Below are positions 50,051 to 58,311 of a stretch of 64,000 nucleotides of DNA, piece after piece (positions within the stretch are counted from its first letter, which is position 1; every line of letters begins with the position of its first letter). The notes under the pieces are model-generated. The model ran no database searches and was not told the DNA's origin. It was given only the letters and a program-made list of their open reading frames with translations. The position numbers were made by a program, and so were the translations under genes. Source of the stretch: Sphingopyxis sp. GW247-27LB (GTDB lineage: Bacteria; Pseudomonadota; Alphaproteobacteria; Sphingomonadales; Sphingomonadaceae); contig NZ_NIWD01000009.1 of the NCBI RefSeq assembly GCF_002277025.1, forward strand, positions 118,841 to 182,840. Direction: 5' to 3'.

Positions 50051-50196
50051 CATGTCTTCTCCCCTCCCTTCTAGGGAGGGGCTGGGGGTGGGTAGCCGCC
50101 GAAGGCGGCGTTCTTTCGTGGGCTCGCTCCGCTCGCGCACCCACCCCTAACCCCTCCCTAAAAGGGAGGGGAATGGCCCAAATCCCACCCCAAAGC
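50051..50196. repeat. About 145-bp palindromic repeat, copy B
   Basis: Reverse complement of copy A at 39704-39848: the roughly 120-bp core from CTCCCCTCCCTTCTAGGGAG to CCTAAAAGGGAGGGGAATGG is identical as far as I can read, with a few differences and one extra base in the ends. It lies between the SDR gene and the convergent aldehyde dehydrogenase gene. Confidence 0.9.
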
Positions 50197-50227
50197 CGAC
50201 GGCGGGCCAGCCTTCACACCGCCCGGT

Positions 50228-51667
50228 TCAATAAATATGCACCGCTTTCGTCACCAGATAGCTTTCCAGCCCCTCGGGCCCGCTTTCGCTGCCGAAACCC
50301 GATTCCTTGATCCCGCCAAAGGGCGTGTCGTGGCTCGAGATGACGAAGCTGTTGATCCCGACCATGCCGCTTTCGATGCCGTCGGCGATGCGGTTGATGC
50401 GGCGGCCGTTTTCGGTGAAGGCGAAGGCGGCGAGACCGTAAGGGAGCCGGTTCGCCTGTTCGAGCGCGTCCTCCTCGGTTCCGAACGGCCGGATCAGCGC
50501 CATCGGGCCGAAGGGTTCGTGGTTCATCGCATCGGCATCGAGCGGCACGTCGGCGATCGCGGTGGGCAGAAAGAAATTGCCTTCGCCCGTCGCCTCGCCG
50601 CCCGCGACGACGCGCGCGCCTTTCGCCTTCGCATCGGCGATCATCGCCTCCAGCGCGGGCGCGCGGCGCGCGTTGGCGAGCGGCCCCATCTGCGTGTCGG
50701 GATCAAGCCCGCTGCCGATCTTCACCTTCGCCGTGCGTTCGGCGAAACCCTGGACGAAGGCGTCGTAGATGCCCTGCTGCACATAGAAGCGCGTCGGCGA
50801 CACGCACACCTGCCCCGCGTTGCGGAATTTCTGCGCGACGACGCGGTCGAGCGTCGCCTGAAGGTCGCAATCGTCGAAGACCAGCACCGGCGCGTGGCCG
50901 CCGAGTTCCATGGTGATCCGCTTCACCCCGTCGGCGGCGAGGCGCATCAGATGCTTGCCGACCGCGGTCGACCCGGTGAAGCTGACCTTGCGGATCACCG
51001 GGCTCGCGAGCAGGTGACGGCTGATCATGTCCGGCACGCCATAGACGAGCTGCGCGACCCCCGCGGGAATGCCCGCATCGTCGAGGCAGCGCATGATCGC
51101 GCTGGTGCAGCCCGGTGTTTCCTCGGGCGCCTTGGCGATCACGACGCAGCCCGCGGCGAGCGCGGGAGCGATCTTCTTGACCATCAGATTGACCGGGAAG
51201 TTCCAGGGCGAAAAGCCCGCGGCGGGGCCGACCGGCTGCTTGAGGACCATCGCGCGCTGGCCTGCCGGGCGCTGGAGCACGCGGCCCTCGATGCGCTTTC
51301 CTTCTTCCGCGAAATAGGCGAGCAGCCCCGCCGCCGACGCAACCTCGCCGCGCGCCTCGGCGATCGGCTTGCCCTGTTCGAGCGTCAGCAGCGTCGCGAT
51401 CGGCTCGATACGTTCGCGGATGATCCCCGCCGCCTTGTGCATCAGCGCGGCGCGCTCGTCGGGCGTCCTGGCCCGCCACAGCGGCCATGCCTTGTCGGCG
51501 GCGGCGAGCGCCTCGTCGAGGTCGGCGGCGGTCGCGACGGGCAGTTCGGCGATCGGCGCGCCGGTCGCGGGATTATAGACCGGCGCGACATCGCGCCCCT
51601 CCCCGCTCCGCCACGCGCCCGCGATGAAAAGTTGCAGGTCGGCGTTGTAGTCGGCGGTCGCGGTCAT
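50228..51667 (-). CDS. NAD(P)-dependent succinate-semialdehyde dehydrogenase family protein
   Basis: 479 residues of the aldehyde dehydrogenase superfamily: GPAAGFSPWNFPVNLMVKKIAPALAAGCVVIAKAPEETP, FTGSTAVGKHLM, the base ITMELGGHAPV (Glu) and FRNAGQVCVSPTRFYVQ with nucleophile Cys288, then EPFGPMA. The overall pattern is nearest to NAD-dependent SSADH/alpha-ketoglutarate-semialdehyde dehydrogenase. It oxidises an aldehyde to an acid. AAAGGA is the ribosome-binding site, immediately downstream of a hairpin element. Confidence 0.92.
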   Translation of the reverse strand: MTATADYNADLQLFIAGAWRSGEGRDVAPVYNPATGAPIAELPVATAADLDEALAAADKAWPLWRARTPDERAALMHKAAGIIRERIEPIATLLTLEQGKPIAEARGEVASAAGLLAYFAEEGKRIEGRVLQRPAGQRAMVLKQPVGPAAGFSPWNFPVNLMVKKIAPALAAGCVVIAKAPEETPGCTSAIMRCLDDAGIPAGVAQLVYGVPDMISRHLLASPVIRKVSFTGSTAVGKHLMRLAADGVKRITMELGGHAPVLVFDDCDLQATLDRVVAQKFRNAGQVCVSPTRFYVQQGIYDAFVQGFAERTAKVKIGSGLDPDTQMGPLANARRAPALEAMIADAKAKGARVVAGGEATGEGNFFLPTAIADVPLDADAMNHEPFGPMALIRPFGTEEDALEQANRLPYGLAAFAFTENGRRINRIADGIESGMVGINSFVISSHDTPFGGIKESGFGSESGPEGLESYLVTKAVHIY

Positions 51668-51685
51668 GGGAGTTCCTTTCTAGCG

Positions 51686-51804
51686 AAGCCCCTCCTCTTC
51701 AGAGGAGGGGTTGGGGTGGTAGCGAGCTTGGAACAAGCTCGCTCGGGCATCTAGCCCGACCGAGCTTCACCACCCCCGTCCCCTCCTCTGAAGAGGAGGG
51801 GCTT
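51686..51804. repeat. Palindromic element in the aldehyde dehydrogenase leader
   Basis: AAGCCCCTCCTCTTCAGAGG and CCTCTGAAGAGGAGGGGCTT end the element as inverted copies, with GGGGTGG/CCACCCC and an AGCGAGCTTG/CAAGCTCGCT stem inside. It begins 18 nt upstream of the aldehyde dehydrogenase ATG, in the same layout as the element at 33637-33765 before the LysR gene. Confidence 0.8.
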
Positions 51805-51847
51805 ATCAGGCAGCGACGCGCCCCGTGGTTGGCGATATAGGATCGGC

Positions 51848-52447
51848 TCAGGAGTAGTTAAAGCTGATACTAATCCGCTCGCCCTTGCCGGCATGGGCCA
51901 TGACCTCGTGCCGCAGCCAGCTTTCCCACAGAAAGACGCGGCCCGGCGCGGGCGCGGCGTAGATGAAGGGGCGCAGATGCTCGGGCGCGTCGTCGGTGCG
52001 CCCCGGCGCCGCCATCAGCATCGGCAGCCGCGGATCCTCGAGCTTGAGCACGCCCGATCCGGGCGGCACGGCGACATAGAAAGTCCCCGACACGACGCTG
52101 TGCGGATGGATATGCCCGCTGTGAGTGCCGCCGGGTTTCAGCAGATTGACCCACAGGCTGTCGAGCCGCAGCGGCTTGGCGAGGTCGAAGTGACAGGCTT
52201 TGGCGAATGCCTTCACCTCGCGGTCGAGCAGGCGCTTCAGGTCCGCGAAGGCGGGGTCGCGCTGCGGGAGGTCGTCGAGGCTCGCATAGCTCGTATAGCC
52301 CTTGTAGCCATGATCGCGGCTCCAGCGCCGCCCCGCGCCATCCTCTTCGGCGAGCAGGCGACAGCTTTGCTCGAGTTCGTCGAGCAGGTCGGGAGTGCCG
52401 ATGTCGGCTTCGTAAAAATGGGTGGCGAAGAGCGTGCGAACGGGCAT
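51848..52447 (-). CDS. TIGR02466-type 2OG-Fe(II) oxygenase
   Basis: 199 residues from ATG at 52447 (an in-frame ATG at 52483 would add 12 residues). FATHFYEADIGTPDLLDELEQSC starts the family; SLWVNLLKPGGTHSGHIHPHSVVSGTFYVAVPPGSGVLKLEDPR holds the HxD/E-like iron site (HIHPHS), and FLWESWLRHEVMAHAGKGERISISFNYS holds the distal His and Arg. Such enzymes hydroxylate unknown substrates; 2-hydroxylation of lipid acyl chains has been proposed for relatives. Divergent from the SMP-30 gene. Confidence 0.82.
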   Translation of the reverse strand: MPVRTLFATHFYEADIGTPDLLDELEQSCRLLAEEDGAGRRWSRDHGYKGYTSYASLDDLPQRDPAFADLKRLLDREVKAFAKACHFDLAKPLRLDSLWVNLLKPGGTHSGHIHPHSVVSGTFYVAVPPGSGVLKLEDPRLPMLMAAPGRTDDAPEHLRPFIYAAPAPGRVFLWESWLRHEVMAHAGKGERISISFNYS

Positions 52448-52494
52448 GATGGGCGGGAAAGCACAGCGAACGAACAAGAGCAAGGGAGACGAGG

Positions 52495-53412
52495 ATGGAG
52501 TTCGAACTGATCGCCGACGGATTGCGCTTCCCCGAGGCGCCGGTCGTGATGGACGACGGCAGCGTCATCGTGGTCGAGATCGAGCAGGGGCGCATCACCC
52601 GCTGCTGGCCCGGCGGGAAGAAAGAGGTCGTCGCGACCCCCGGCGGCGGCCCCAATGGCCTAGCGATCGGCCCCGACGGCAAGCTCTATTGCTGCAACAA
52701 CGGCGGCTTCCATTATGTCGAGGCGAACGGCTATCTCGCCCCGCACGGGATCGCGAGCGACTATTCGGGCGGGCGGATCGAGCGGATCGACATCGCGACG
52801 GGCGCGGTCGAAATCCTCTACAAATCGGGCGACAATGGCGTGGTGCTGCGCGGCCCCAACGACATCATGTTCGACGCGCACGGCGGCTTCTGGTTCACCG
52901 ACCACGGCAAGGTCGATTATGAAAAGCGCTGCCACGACGTCGTCGGCATCTTCTATGCCAAGGCCGACGGCAGCTTCATCGAGGAAGTGATCTTCCCGAG
53001 CTACAACCCCAATGGCGTCGGCCTGTCGCCCGACGGGACGAAGCTCTACGCGGCCGAAACCTATACGTGCCGGCTGACCCAGTTCAACATCGTCGCCCCC
53101 GGCAAGGTCGACGATGCCGCGGGGCCGGGCGGCCCCGGCATCCCGCTCTATCGCCCCGCGGGCTATAAATTCTTCGACAGCCTCGCGATGGAGGCGAACG
53201 GCAATATCTGCGTCGCGACGATCGGCGAATGCGGGATCAGCGTCGTCTCGCCCGCGGGCGAGCTGGTCGAATTCGTCGCGACCGACGACATCTTCACGAC
53301 CAACATCGCCTTCGGGGGCGCCGACATGCGCGACGCCTATCTGACCCTGTCGGGCAGCGGGCGGCTCGTGAAGACGCGCTGGGCGCGGCCGGGGTTGAAG
53401 CTGCAATATTGA
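52495..53412 (+). CDS. SMP-30/gluconolactonase family protein
   Basis: 305 residues forming a six-bladed propeller: FPEAPVVMDDGSVIVVEIEQGRI, GGGPNGLAIGPDGKLYCCNNGG, GPNDIMFDAHGGFWFTDHGK, NGVGLSPDGTKLYAAET and DSLAMEANGNICVATIGECGI. The Glu/Asn/Asp metal ligands of lactonases are in PEAP (Glu14), PNDI and DSLA. It probably hydrolyses a sugar lactone, in keeping with the aldehyde dehydrogenase two genes upstream. GGGAGACGAGG precedes the ATG. Confidence 0.92.
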   Translation: MEFELIADGLRFPEAPVVMDDGSVIVVEIEQGRITRCWPGGKKEVVATPGGGPNGLAIGPDGKLYCCNNGGFHYVEANGYLAPHGIASDYSGGRIERIDIATGAVEILYKSGDNGVVLRGPNDIMFDAHGGFWFTDHGKVDYEKRCHDVVGIFYAKADGSFIEEVIFPSYNPNGVGLSPDGTKLYAAETYTCRLTQFNIVAPGKVDDAAGPGGPGIPLYRPAGYKFFDSLAMEANGNICVATIGECGISVVSPAGELVEFVATDDIFTTNIAFGGADMRDAYLTLSGSGRLVKTRWARPGLKLQY

Positions 53413-53428
53413 GGAAGGACGAGGGGGT

Positions 53429-54115
53429 ATGCACCGCGAAACCCACGCCGTCGAGCGGATCGGCTGGCTGCGCGCCGCGATCCTCGGCGCCAACGATGGA
53501 ATCGTCTCGACCGCGAGCCTGATCGCCGGGGTCGCGGCGGCGGGCGCGGCGCAGGCGTCGATCCTCGTCACCGGAGTCGCGGGGCTCGTCGCGGGCGCGA
53601 TGTCGATGGCGGCGGGCGAATATGTGTCGGTGAGCTCGCAGGGCGATGCTGAAAAGGCCGACATCGCGCGCGAACGCCACGAGCTCAAGACGCAGCCCGA
53701 ATTCGAACTTGAGGAACTGACGCAGATCTACGAGGGGCGCGGGCTCGACCGCGCGCTCGCCGAAGAGGTCGCGCAGGCGCTCACCGCGCACAACGCGCTC
53801 GACAGCCATTTGCGCGACGAACTGGGGTTGAGCCGCGAGATGCGCGCGCGTCCCGTGCAGGCCGCGGCGGCTTCGGCGGCGAGCTTTTCGATCGGCGCGG
53901 CACTGCCGCTGCTCGTCGTGCTGCTCGACGCCGGCCGTTCGCTGCCGTGGACAGTCTCGGCGGCGTCGCTGGTCTTTCTCGCGGTGCTCGGTGTGCTCGG
54001 CGCCTGGGCGGGCAATGCGCCGATTGCGCGCGCCGTGCTGCGCGTCAGCTTCTGGGGCGCGTTCGCGATGGCGGCGACGATCGCGATCGGGTCGCTGTTC
54101 GAGGCGGCGGGCTGA
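53429..54115 (+). CDS. VIT/CCC1-family iron-manganese transporter
   Basis: 228 residues. ERIGWLRAAILGANDGIVSTASLIAGVAAAGA (GANDGIVS motif), GLVAGAMSMAAGEYVSVSSQGDAEKADI and a hydrophilic metal-binding Glu-rich helix (about 80-125) between the second and third of five membrane helices are VIT hallmarks. The proteins export or sequester Fe(II)/Mn(II). It starts 16 nt after the SMP-30 gene, so the two may be cotranscribed. Confidence 0.92.
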   Translation: MHRETHAVERIGWLRAAILGANDGIVSTASLIAGVAAAGAAQASILVTGVAGLVAGAMSMAAGEYVSVSSQGDAEKADIARERHELKTQPEFELEELTQIYEGRGLDRALAEEVAQALTAHNALDSHLRDELGLSREMRARPVQAAAASAASFSIGAALPLLVVLLDAGRSLPWTVSAASLVFLAVLGVLGAWAGNAPIARAVLRVSFWGAFAMAATIAIGSLFEAAG

Positions 54116-54125
54116 ATATAATCCC

Positions 54126-54219
54126 CGTCATTGCGAGGAGCGGAGCGACGAAGCAATCTCCAGCCACCGGCACAGCGCAAATGATAGCTGGAGATTGCTT
54201 CGCTCCGCTCGCAATGACG
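54126..54219. repeat. Imperfect palindromic repeat (CATTGCGAG family)
   Basis: CGTCATTGCGAGGAGCGGAG and CTCCGCTCGCAATGACG are inverted ends, with GCGACGAAGCAATCTCCAGC facing GCTGGAGATTGCTTCGC inside. The same family reappears at 60579-60654. CGTCATTGCGAG palindromes are common in alphaproteobacterial intergenic regions. Confidence 0.9.
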
Positions 54220-54236
54220 AAACCAACAGGAGGGCT

Positions 54237-54620
54237 CTAGCGCCCCTCCAGCCACTCGCGCAGCGCGACGGCGTTGTTCCGATCCTCGTCCTTCGCCGCA
54301 TAGAGCAGGGTCACTGGCCCCGCCTTCATCGCGGCATCGATTTCGGCGAGCGCCGCCGCAGCCTCGCCGCCGCCGGCATCCAGCGCGGCGAAATACTCCT
54401 TGCGGAACGCGTTCCACGCCGCGTCGCTGCCGGCGGTGGCGTGGTGGAACTGCTCGCGCATCGCGTCGCTCGGCGACAGCGGCTTCAGCCATGCGGCGAG
54501 GTCGGCCTTTTCCTTCGACACGCCGCGCGGCCACAGCCGGTCGACGAGGAAGCGCGCGCCGTCGCCGGGCTCGGCCGGTTCATATATGCGCTTGACCGCG
54601 ATTGTATGGGATCGTGGCAT
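54237..54620 (-). CDS. DUF488 domain protein
   Basis: 127 residues from ATG at 54620, where the family pattern begins (IAVKRIYEPAEPGDGARFLVDRLWPRGVSKEKADLAAWLKPLSPSDAMREQFHH); an in-frame start at 54668 has no ribosome-binding site either. Then FRKEYFAALDAGG and VTLLYAAKDEDRNNAVALREWLEG close the fold. DUF488 (YeaO-like) proteins are small and cytoplasmic and their role is unsettled. Divergent from the DUF2855 gene. Confidence 0.87.
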   Translation of the reverse strand: MPRSHTIAVKRIYEPAEPGDGARFLVDRLWPRGVSKEKADLAAWLKPLSPSDAMREQFHHATAGSDAAWNAFRKEYFAALDAGGGEAAAALAEIDAAMKAGPVTLLYAAKDEDRNNAVALREWLEGR

Positions 54621-54682
54621 CTGTATGACTATCCCCCGTCCCGCGCCCGCAGGCAAGGGCCAAGACAATCGGAGGGGTCCGC

Positions 54683-55786
54683 ATGCACAACGGCTGGGCG
54701 ATCGACATCGATCGCGACGATATCACCACGGCGACGCTGGTCGAGGAGGCGCCCGCGCCGCTCGCGCCGGGACAAATCCGGGTCGCGACCGACCTTTATG
54801 CGATGACCGCGAACAACATCACCTATGCGGTGTTCGGCAAGCCGTCGGGCCTGTTCGGGAACGATCAGGGCTATTGGGATTTCTTCGCCGAGCGGGGCGA
54901 GCCCGGGCGCCTGCCGGTCTGGGGCTTCGCGACCGTCACCGAAAGCGCGGCCGACGGCATCGCGGTCGGCGACCGCTTCTACGGCTATTATCCGATGGCG
55001 AGCCATGCGGTGCTGACCCCCGGTGCCGCCGGGCCCGGCGGCTTCACCGACGTCACCCCGCGCCGGGCCGCCCTGCCCCCGATCTACAACCAGTATCAGC
55101 GGATCGAGGCGCTGCCCGACTATCGCGCCGGGCATCACGACTATTGGCCGATCTTTCGCCCGCTGTTCCTGACCGGCTGGCTGATCGCCGACCAGTTCGA
55201 GGACGACGGCGACTATGGCGCGGACCAGATATTGATCGCGAGCGCGTCGAGCAAGACCGCGATCGGCCTCGGCTATTCGCTCGCGCGCCGCGGCGGCGCG
55301 CGGCCCGAGACGATCGGCCTGACGAGCGCCGCCCACGTCGCCGCGCTCGATGCGCAGCGCATCTACGACCGGGTCATCAGCTATGACCAGATCATGACGC
55401 TGAACGCGGCAACGCCGAGCGCGCTGGTCGACATGGCGGGCAATGGCGCGGTGACGCGCGTCGTGCACAGCCATTTCGGGACCAGCCTCCAGGCCTCGAT
55501 CATCGTCGGCAAGTCGCATTGGGACGCGCAGGCCGACGCCGCCGGGCTTCCGGGGCCCGAGCGCCAGGGCTTCTTCGCGCCCGGCCGGGTGCAGAAGCGG
55601 ATCGGCGACTGGGGCGGGGCGGCGTTCGGGCAGCGGGTCGGCGAGGCGTGGCTCGGCTTCATGGAGGTCGCGCCGCAGCTCGCGCGGCCGGACACGCACG
55701 CGGGCGGCGCGGCGGCGCTTGACGCCTATCGCGAAATGCTGTCGGGCGCGGCGGACCCCAAGACAGGATTATTGATCGCGCCATGA
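54683..55786 (+). CDS. DUF2855 family protein (MDR-like)
   Basis: 367 residues. NNITYAVFGKPSGLFGNDQGYWDFFAERGEPGRLPVWGFATVTES, GDRFYGYYPMASHAVLTP and ILIASASSKTAIGLGYSLARR are diagnostic of DUF2855, distantly related to the medium-chain dehydrogenase/quinone reductase fold; the last block replaces the Rossmann loop. Substrate unknown. It overlaps the HAD gene by 4 nt (ATGA). Confidence 0.92.
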   Translation: MHNGWAIDIDRDDITTATLVEEAPAPLAPGQIRVATDLYAMTANNITYAVFGKPSGLFGNDQGYWDFFAERGEPGRLPVWGFATVTESAADGIAVGDRFYGYYPMASHAVLTPGAAGPGGFTDVTPRRAALPPIYNQYQRIEALPDYRAGHHDYWPIFRPLFLTGWLIADQFEDDGDYGADQILIASASSKTAIGLGYSLARRGGARPETIGLTSAAHVAALDAQRIYDRVISYDQIMTLNAATPSALVDMAGNGAVTRVVHSHFGTSLQASIIVGKSHWDAQADAAGLPGPERQGFFAPGRVQKRIGDWGGAAFGQRVGEAWLGFMEVAPQLARPDTHAGGAAALDAYREMLSGAADPKTGLLIAP

Positions 55787-56430
55787 GCTTCACGACCGTC
55801 ATCTTCGATTTCGGCGGCGTCATCACCGCCTCGCCCTTCGAGGCGTTCAACCGGCTGGAGGAGGAGCGCGGGCTGCCGCGCGACTTCGTGCGCCGCGTCA
55901 ACGCGCGCGACCCCGACGGCAACGCGTGGGCGAAGTTCGAGCGCGCCGAGATCGACGCGGCCGCTTTCGACCGCGCCTTCGCCGACGAGGCGCGCGCGCT
56001 GGGGCACGATCTGGAGGGCGAAGCGGTGCTCGCGGTGCTCGCCGGCGCGGTGCGCCCGGCGATGGTCGCGGCGCTCGATACGCTGAAGGCAAAGGACTTC
56101 ACGATCGGCTGCATCACCAACAATGTGCCCTCGGGAAAAGGCGCGGGCATGGCGCGCAGCGACGGCGCGGCGGCCGAGATCGCGGCGATCATGGCGCGCT
56201 TCGACCATGTCGTCGAATCGAGCAAGGTCGGAGTGCGCAAACCCGACCCCGCGATCTACCGGATGATGTGCGAGGCGCTGGACGTCGCGGCATCCGACTG
56301 CGTCTATCTCGACGACCTCGGCATCAACTGCAAGCCGGCGGCGATGCTCGGCATGCACGCGATCAAGGTGACGAGCGGCGAACAGGCGCTCGCCGACCTG
56401 TCGGCGGCGCTGGAAATGCCGCTGCCCTAG
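55783..56430 (+). CDS. HAD-superfamily hydrolase (ACAD10/epoxide-hydrolase N-terminal-like)
   Basis: 215 residues. Motif I is VIFDFGGVI (Asp9), motif II ITNN near 112, motif III the Lys in KVGVRKPDPAIYRMM and motif IV YLDDLGINCKPAAMLGM. Motif I has Gly where HAD phosphatases have the second Asp (DxD), as in the group of soluble-epoxide-hydrolase N-terminal-like proteins, so phosphatase activity may be weak or absent. Coupled by ATGA overlap to the DUF2855 gene. Confidence 0.88.
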   Translation: MSFTTVIFDFGGVITASPFEAFNRLEEERGLPRDFVRRVNARDPDGNAWAKFERAEIDAAAFDRAFADEARALGHDLEGEAVLAVLAGAVRPAMVAALDTLKAKDFTIGCITNNVPSGKGAGMARSDGAAAEIAAIMARFDHVVESSKVGVRKPDPAIYRMMCEALDVAASDCVYLDDLGINCKPAAMLGMHAIKVTSGEQALADLSAALEMPLP

Positions 56431-56433
56431 AAC

Positions 56434-57252
56434 CTAATGGGCGAGGAGGAGCGGCGTCCGGCTGTGCGACAGCAGGTGGCGCGTCACCCCGCCGAACAGC
56501 GTTTCGCGAAGGCGGCTGCGGCCGAAGGCGCCCATGACGAGCAGCCCTGCGCCCATCGCCGCCGCCTCGGCCACGAGCCGTTCGCCGACCGCATCGGCAC
56601 CGCGGGCGACGGTCTGCAACTCGCCGTGGATGCCGTGACGCGACAGATAGCGCAGCGCGTCGGTCGCGGGAAAGCCGTCCGCGTCGGCATCGCCCGTATC
56701 GATGGCGACGAGCGTCACGGCGCGGCCATGCAGCAGGGGGATGGCGGCGCGGAGCGCGTGTGCCGCTTCGGTGCTGCCGTTCCACGCGACCATCGCCGGC
56801 GCCTCGAAAACGAGCGCCTTCGTATCGCGCGGCAGGGCGAGGACGGGAACTGGCGCGGCCAGCGCCACGTCGCCGGCGAGCAGCGGCAGGTCCCCCCGTC
56901 CCTCACCCTCGGCAGCGGGCAGGCTGACGATGGCAAGATCAGCGAAGGTCGCGGCGGCAGCGAGCGCACCCGCGACATCTCCGTCGGACATCGCGATGTC
57001 CCAGGGGACATCCTCGCCCGCAAGCCGGTCGGCCAACCGGCTTTCGAGCGTCAGATCCTCGGCCTGCGCTGCGGCGAGCGCCTCGGCGGAGAAATAGGTG
57101 CCGCCGAAGGGATCGAAGCTGATGAACTGCCGGAGCGGGGTCGCGATCAGCAGCGTCGCATGGCCCTCGAACCATCGCGCGAGGTCGAGCGCGGCCTGCA
57201 GCCGGCCCTCGAAAGCGGAATCATTGTCGGCATGAACGAGTATCGAGCGCAT
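56434..57252 (-). CDS. Tandem universal-stress-protein (UspA) protein
   Basis: 272 residues with two UspA repeats (about 1-145 and 146-272). The second ends GAFGRSRLRETLFGGVTRHLLSHSRTPLLLAH, which has the G-x2-G-x9-G-G-V nucleotide-binding pattern; the first lacks it (SLPAAEGEGRGDLPLLAGDVALAAPVPVLALP). Such proteins respond to starvation, oxygen or acid stress and bind ATP or AMP. It is convergent to the HAD gene and not obviously operonic. Confidence 0.92.
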   Translation of the reverse strand: MRSILVHADNDSAFEGRLQAALDLARWFEGHATLLIATPLRQFISFDPFGGTYFSAEALAAAQAEDLTLESRLADRLAGEDVPWDIAMSDGDVAGALAAAATFADLAIVSLPAAEGEGRGDLPLLAGDVALAAPVPVLALPRDTKALVFEAPAMVAWNGSTEAAHALRAAIPLLHGRAVTLVAIDTGDADADGFPATDALRYLSRHGIHGELQTVARGADAVGERLVAEAAAMGAGLLVMGAFGRSRLRETLFGGVTRHLLSHSRTPLLLAH

Positions 57253-57321
57253 ATCCGATCTCCTTGGGCTGCTTCACCATAGCAGAATGCGCGGATGCGC
57301 GCCCGAGGTCATTGATCGGCG

Positions 57322-58224
57322 TCAAATCCCCGTGGCCGGCGCGATGCGCAGGCGCGCGGCCTGTTCGAAGATGCGCACCAGCACCGGCTCGGTATCGGCG
57401 ACGCGCATCGCGACATGGAATTCAACCGGCGCCGGCGGCGGCATGCCGGCGAGTTCGACGAGCGCGCCGCGCGCGACCTCGGCGCGCACCATCGGTTCGG
57501 GAAAAATGCCGACCCCGCCGCCCGCGAGCGCGATGTCGATCATCATCCGGGCGTTGTTGCAGAGGTTCAATGAGCGCGGCGCGATGCGCGAGGCGTCGAT
57601 CGCGTCGCGCATCCGGCCGTGGATCGGCGAGTGGCTGGCGAGCGACCAGACCGGCATCGCCGCCGCCTCGCCGCCCGCATCGAAGGCCGCGGCGACCGCC
57701 GGACTCGCGAGCCAGACGAGCGCGACCTTGCCGATCGGGCGCGAGGTCAGCGCCGGATGCGCGACCGGCCCCGCGGCGAAGGCCATGTCGGTGCGGCCGG
57801 TGAGCAATTGCTGGATCAAATTCGCGGTCAGGTCGATCTCGATTTCGAGGCCGACCCCCGGCATCTCTTCCTTCAGCGCCGCGACGAAGGGCGGCAGGCA
57901 GCTCGCCGCCGCAATCTCGCCCGCGCCGATCCGCACCACCCCGCTCGCCTCGGCGAAGCCGCCGCTGCCGAGCAGCGCGCGCTCCATGTCGCGGAGCAGC
58001 GGCGCGCAGTCGCGCACCAGCTTGCGCCCCGCGGGGGTCAGCGACATGGCGCGCCCGTCGCGGCGGAAGAGCGCCGAGCCCAGCCGCTGTTCGAGCTCGC
58101 GCATCCGCGCCGACACCGCGGGCTGGGTCGTGTTGAGCCGCTCGGCGGCGGCCGAGAAGGTGCCGAGCCGGTCGATCCACAGCAGGGTTTCGAGATGGTA
58201 GAGCGCGATTCGATTGATCGACAT
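57322..58224 (-). CDS. LysR-family transcriptional regulator (CoA-transferase cluster)
   Basis: 300 residues. The winged helix is LETLLWIDRLGTFSAAAERLNTTQPAVSARMRELEQRLGSALFRRDGRAMSLTPAG (about 11-67), and the effector domain follows. It is divergent from scoA; a T-N11-A-type dyad (58238-58258) lies between the two starts. By position it should control the CoA-transferase genes. Confidence 0.92.
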   Translation of the reverse strand: MSINRIALYHLETLLWIDRLGTFSAAAERLNTTQPAVSARMRELEQRLGSALFRRDGRAMSLTPAGRKLVRDCAPLLRDMERALLGSGGFAEASGVVRIGAGEIAAASCLPPFVAALKEEMPGVGLEIEIDLTANLIQQLLTGRTDMAFAAGPVAHPALTSRPIGKVALVWLASPAVAAAFDAGGEAAAMPVWSLASHSPIHGRMRDAIDASRIAPRSLNLCNNARMMIDIALAGGGVGIFPEPMVRAEVARGALVELAGMPPPAPVEFHVAMRVADTEPVLVRIFEQAARLRIAPATGI

Positions 58225-58237
58225 CGCTTATGGATAA

Positions 58238-58258
58238 TCTAAAAACACTATGATTAGA
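58238..58258. promoter_or_regulatory. Candidate LysR operator between LysR and scoA
   Basis: TCTAA-N11-TTAGA is a perfect dyad with the spacing of the LysR T-N11-A box, 53 nt upstream of the scoA start and 13 nt upstream of the LysR start. The surrounding stretch is A+T-rich. Overlap with the LysR promoter would allow autoregulation. Confidence 0.6.
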
Positions 58259-58311
58259 ATTGATATGTCGGATGCGCCAATGTCGCGCCGCCAGCAGCAG
58301 GAGGCCGATTC

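Noticed and set aside
39704..50196. An open frame with the same Arg/Pro-rich N terminus (MRERSEPTKERR) in both copies of the 145-bp repeat
   Set aside because: It arises solely from the repeat and runs into antisense of real genes; no ribosome-binding site and no family match.
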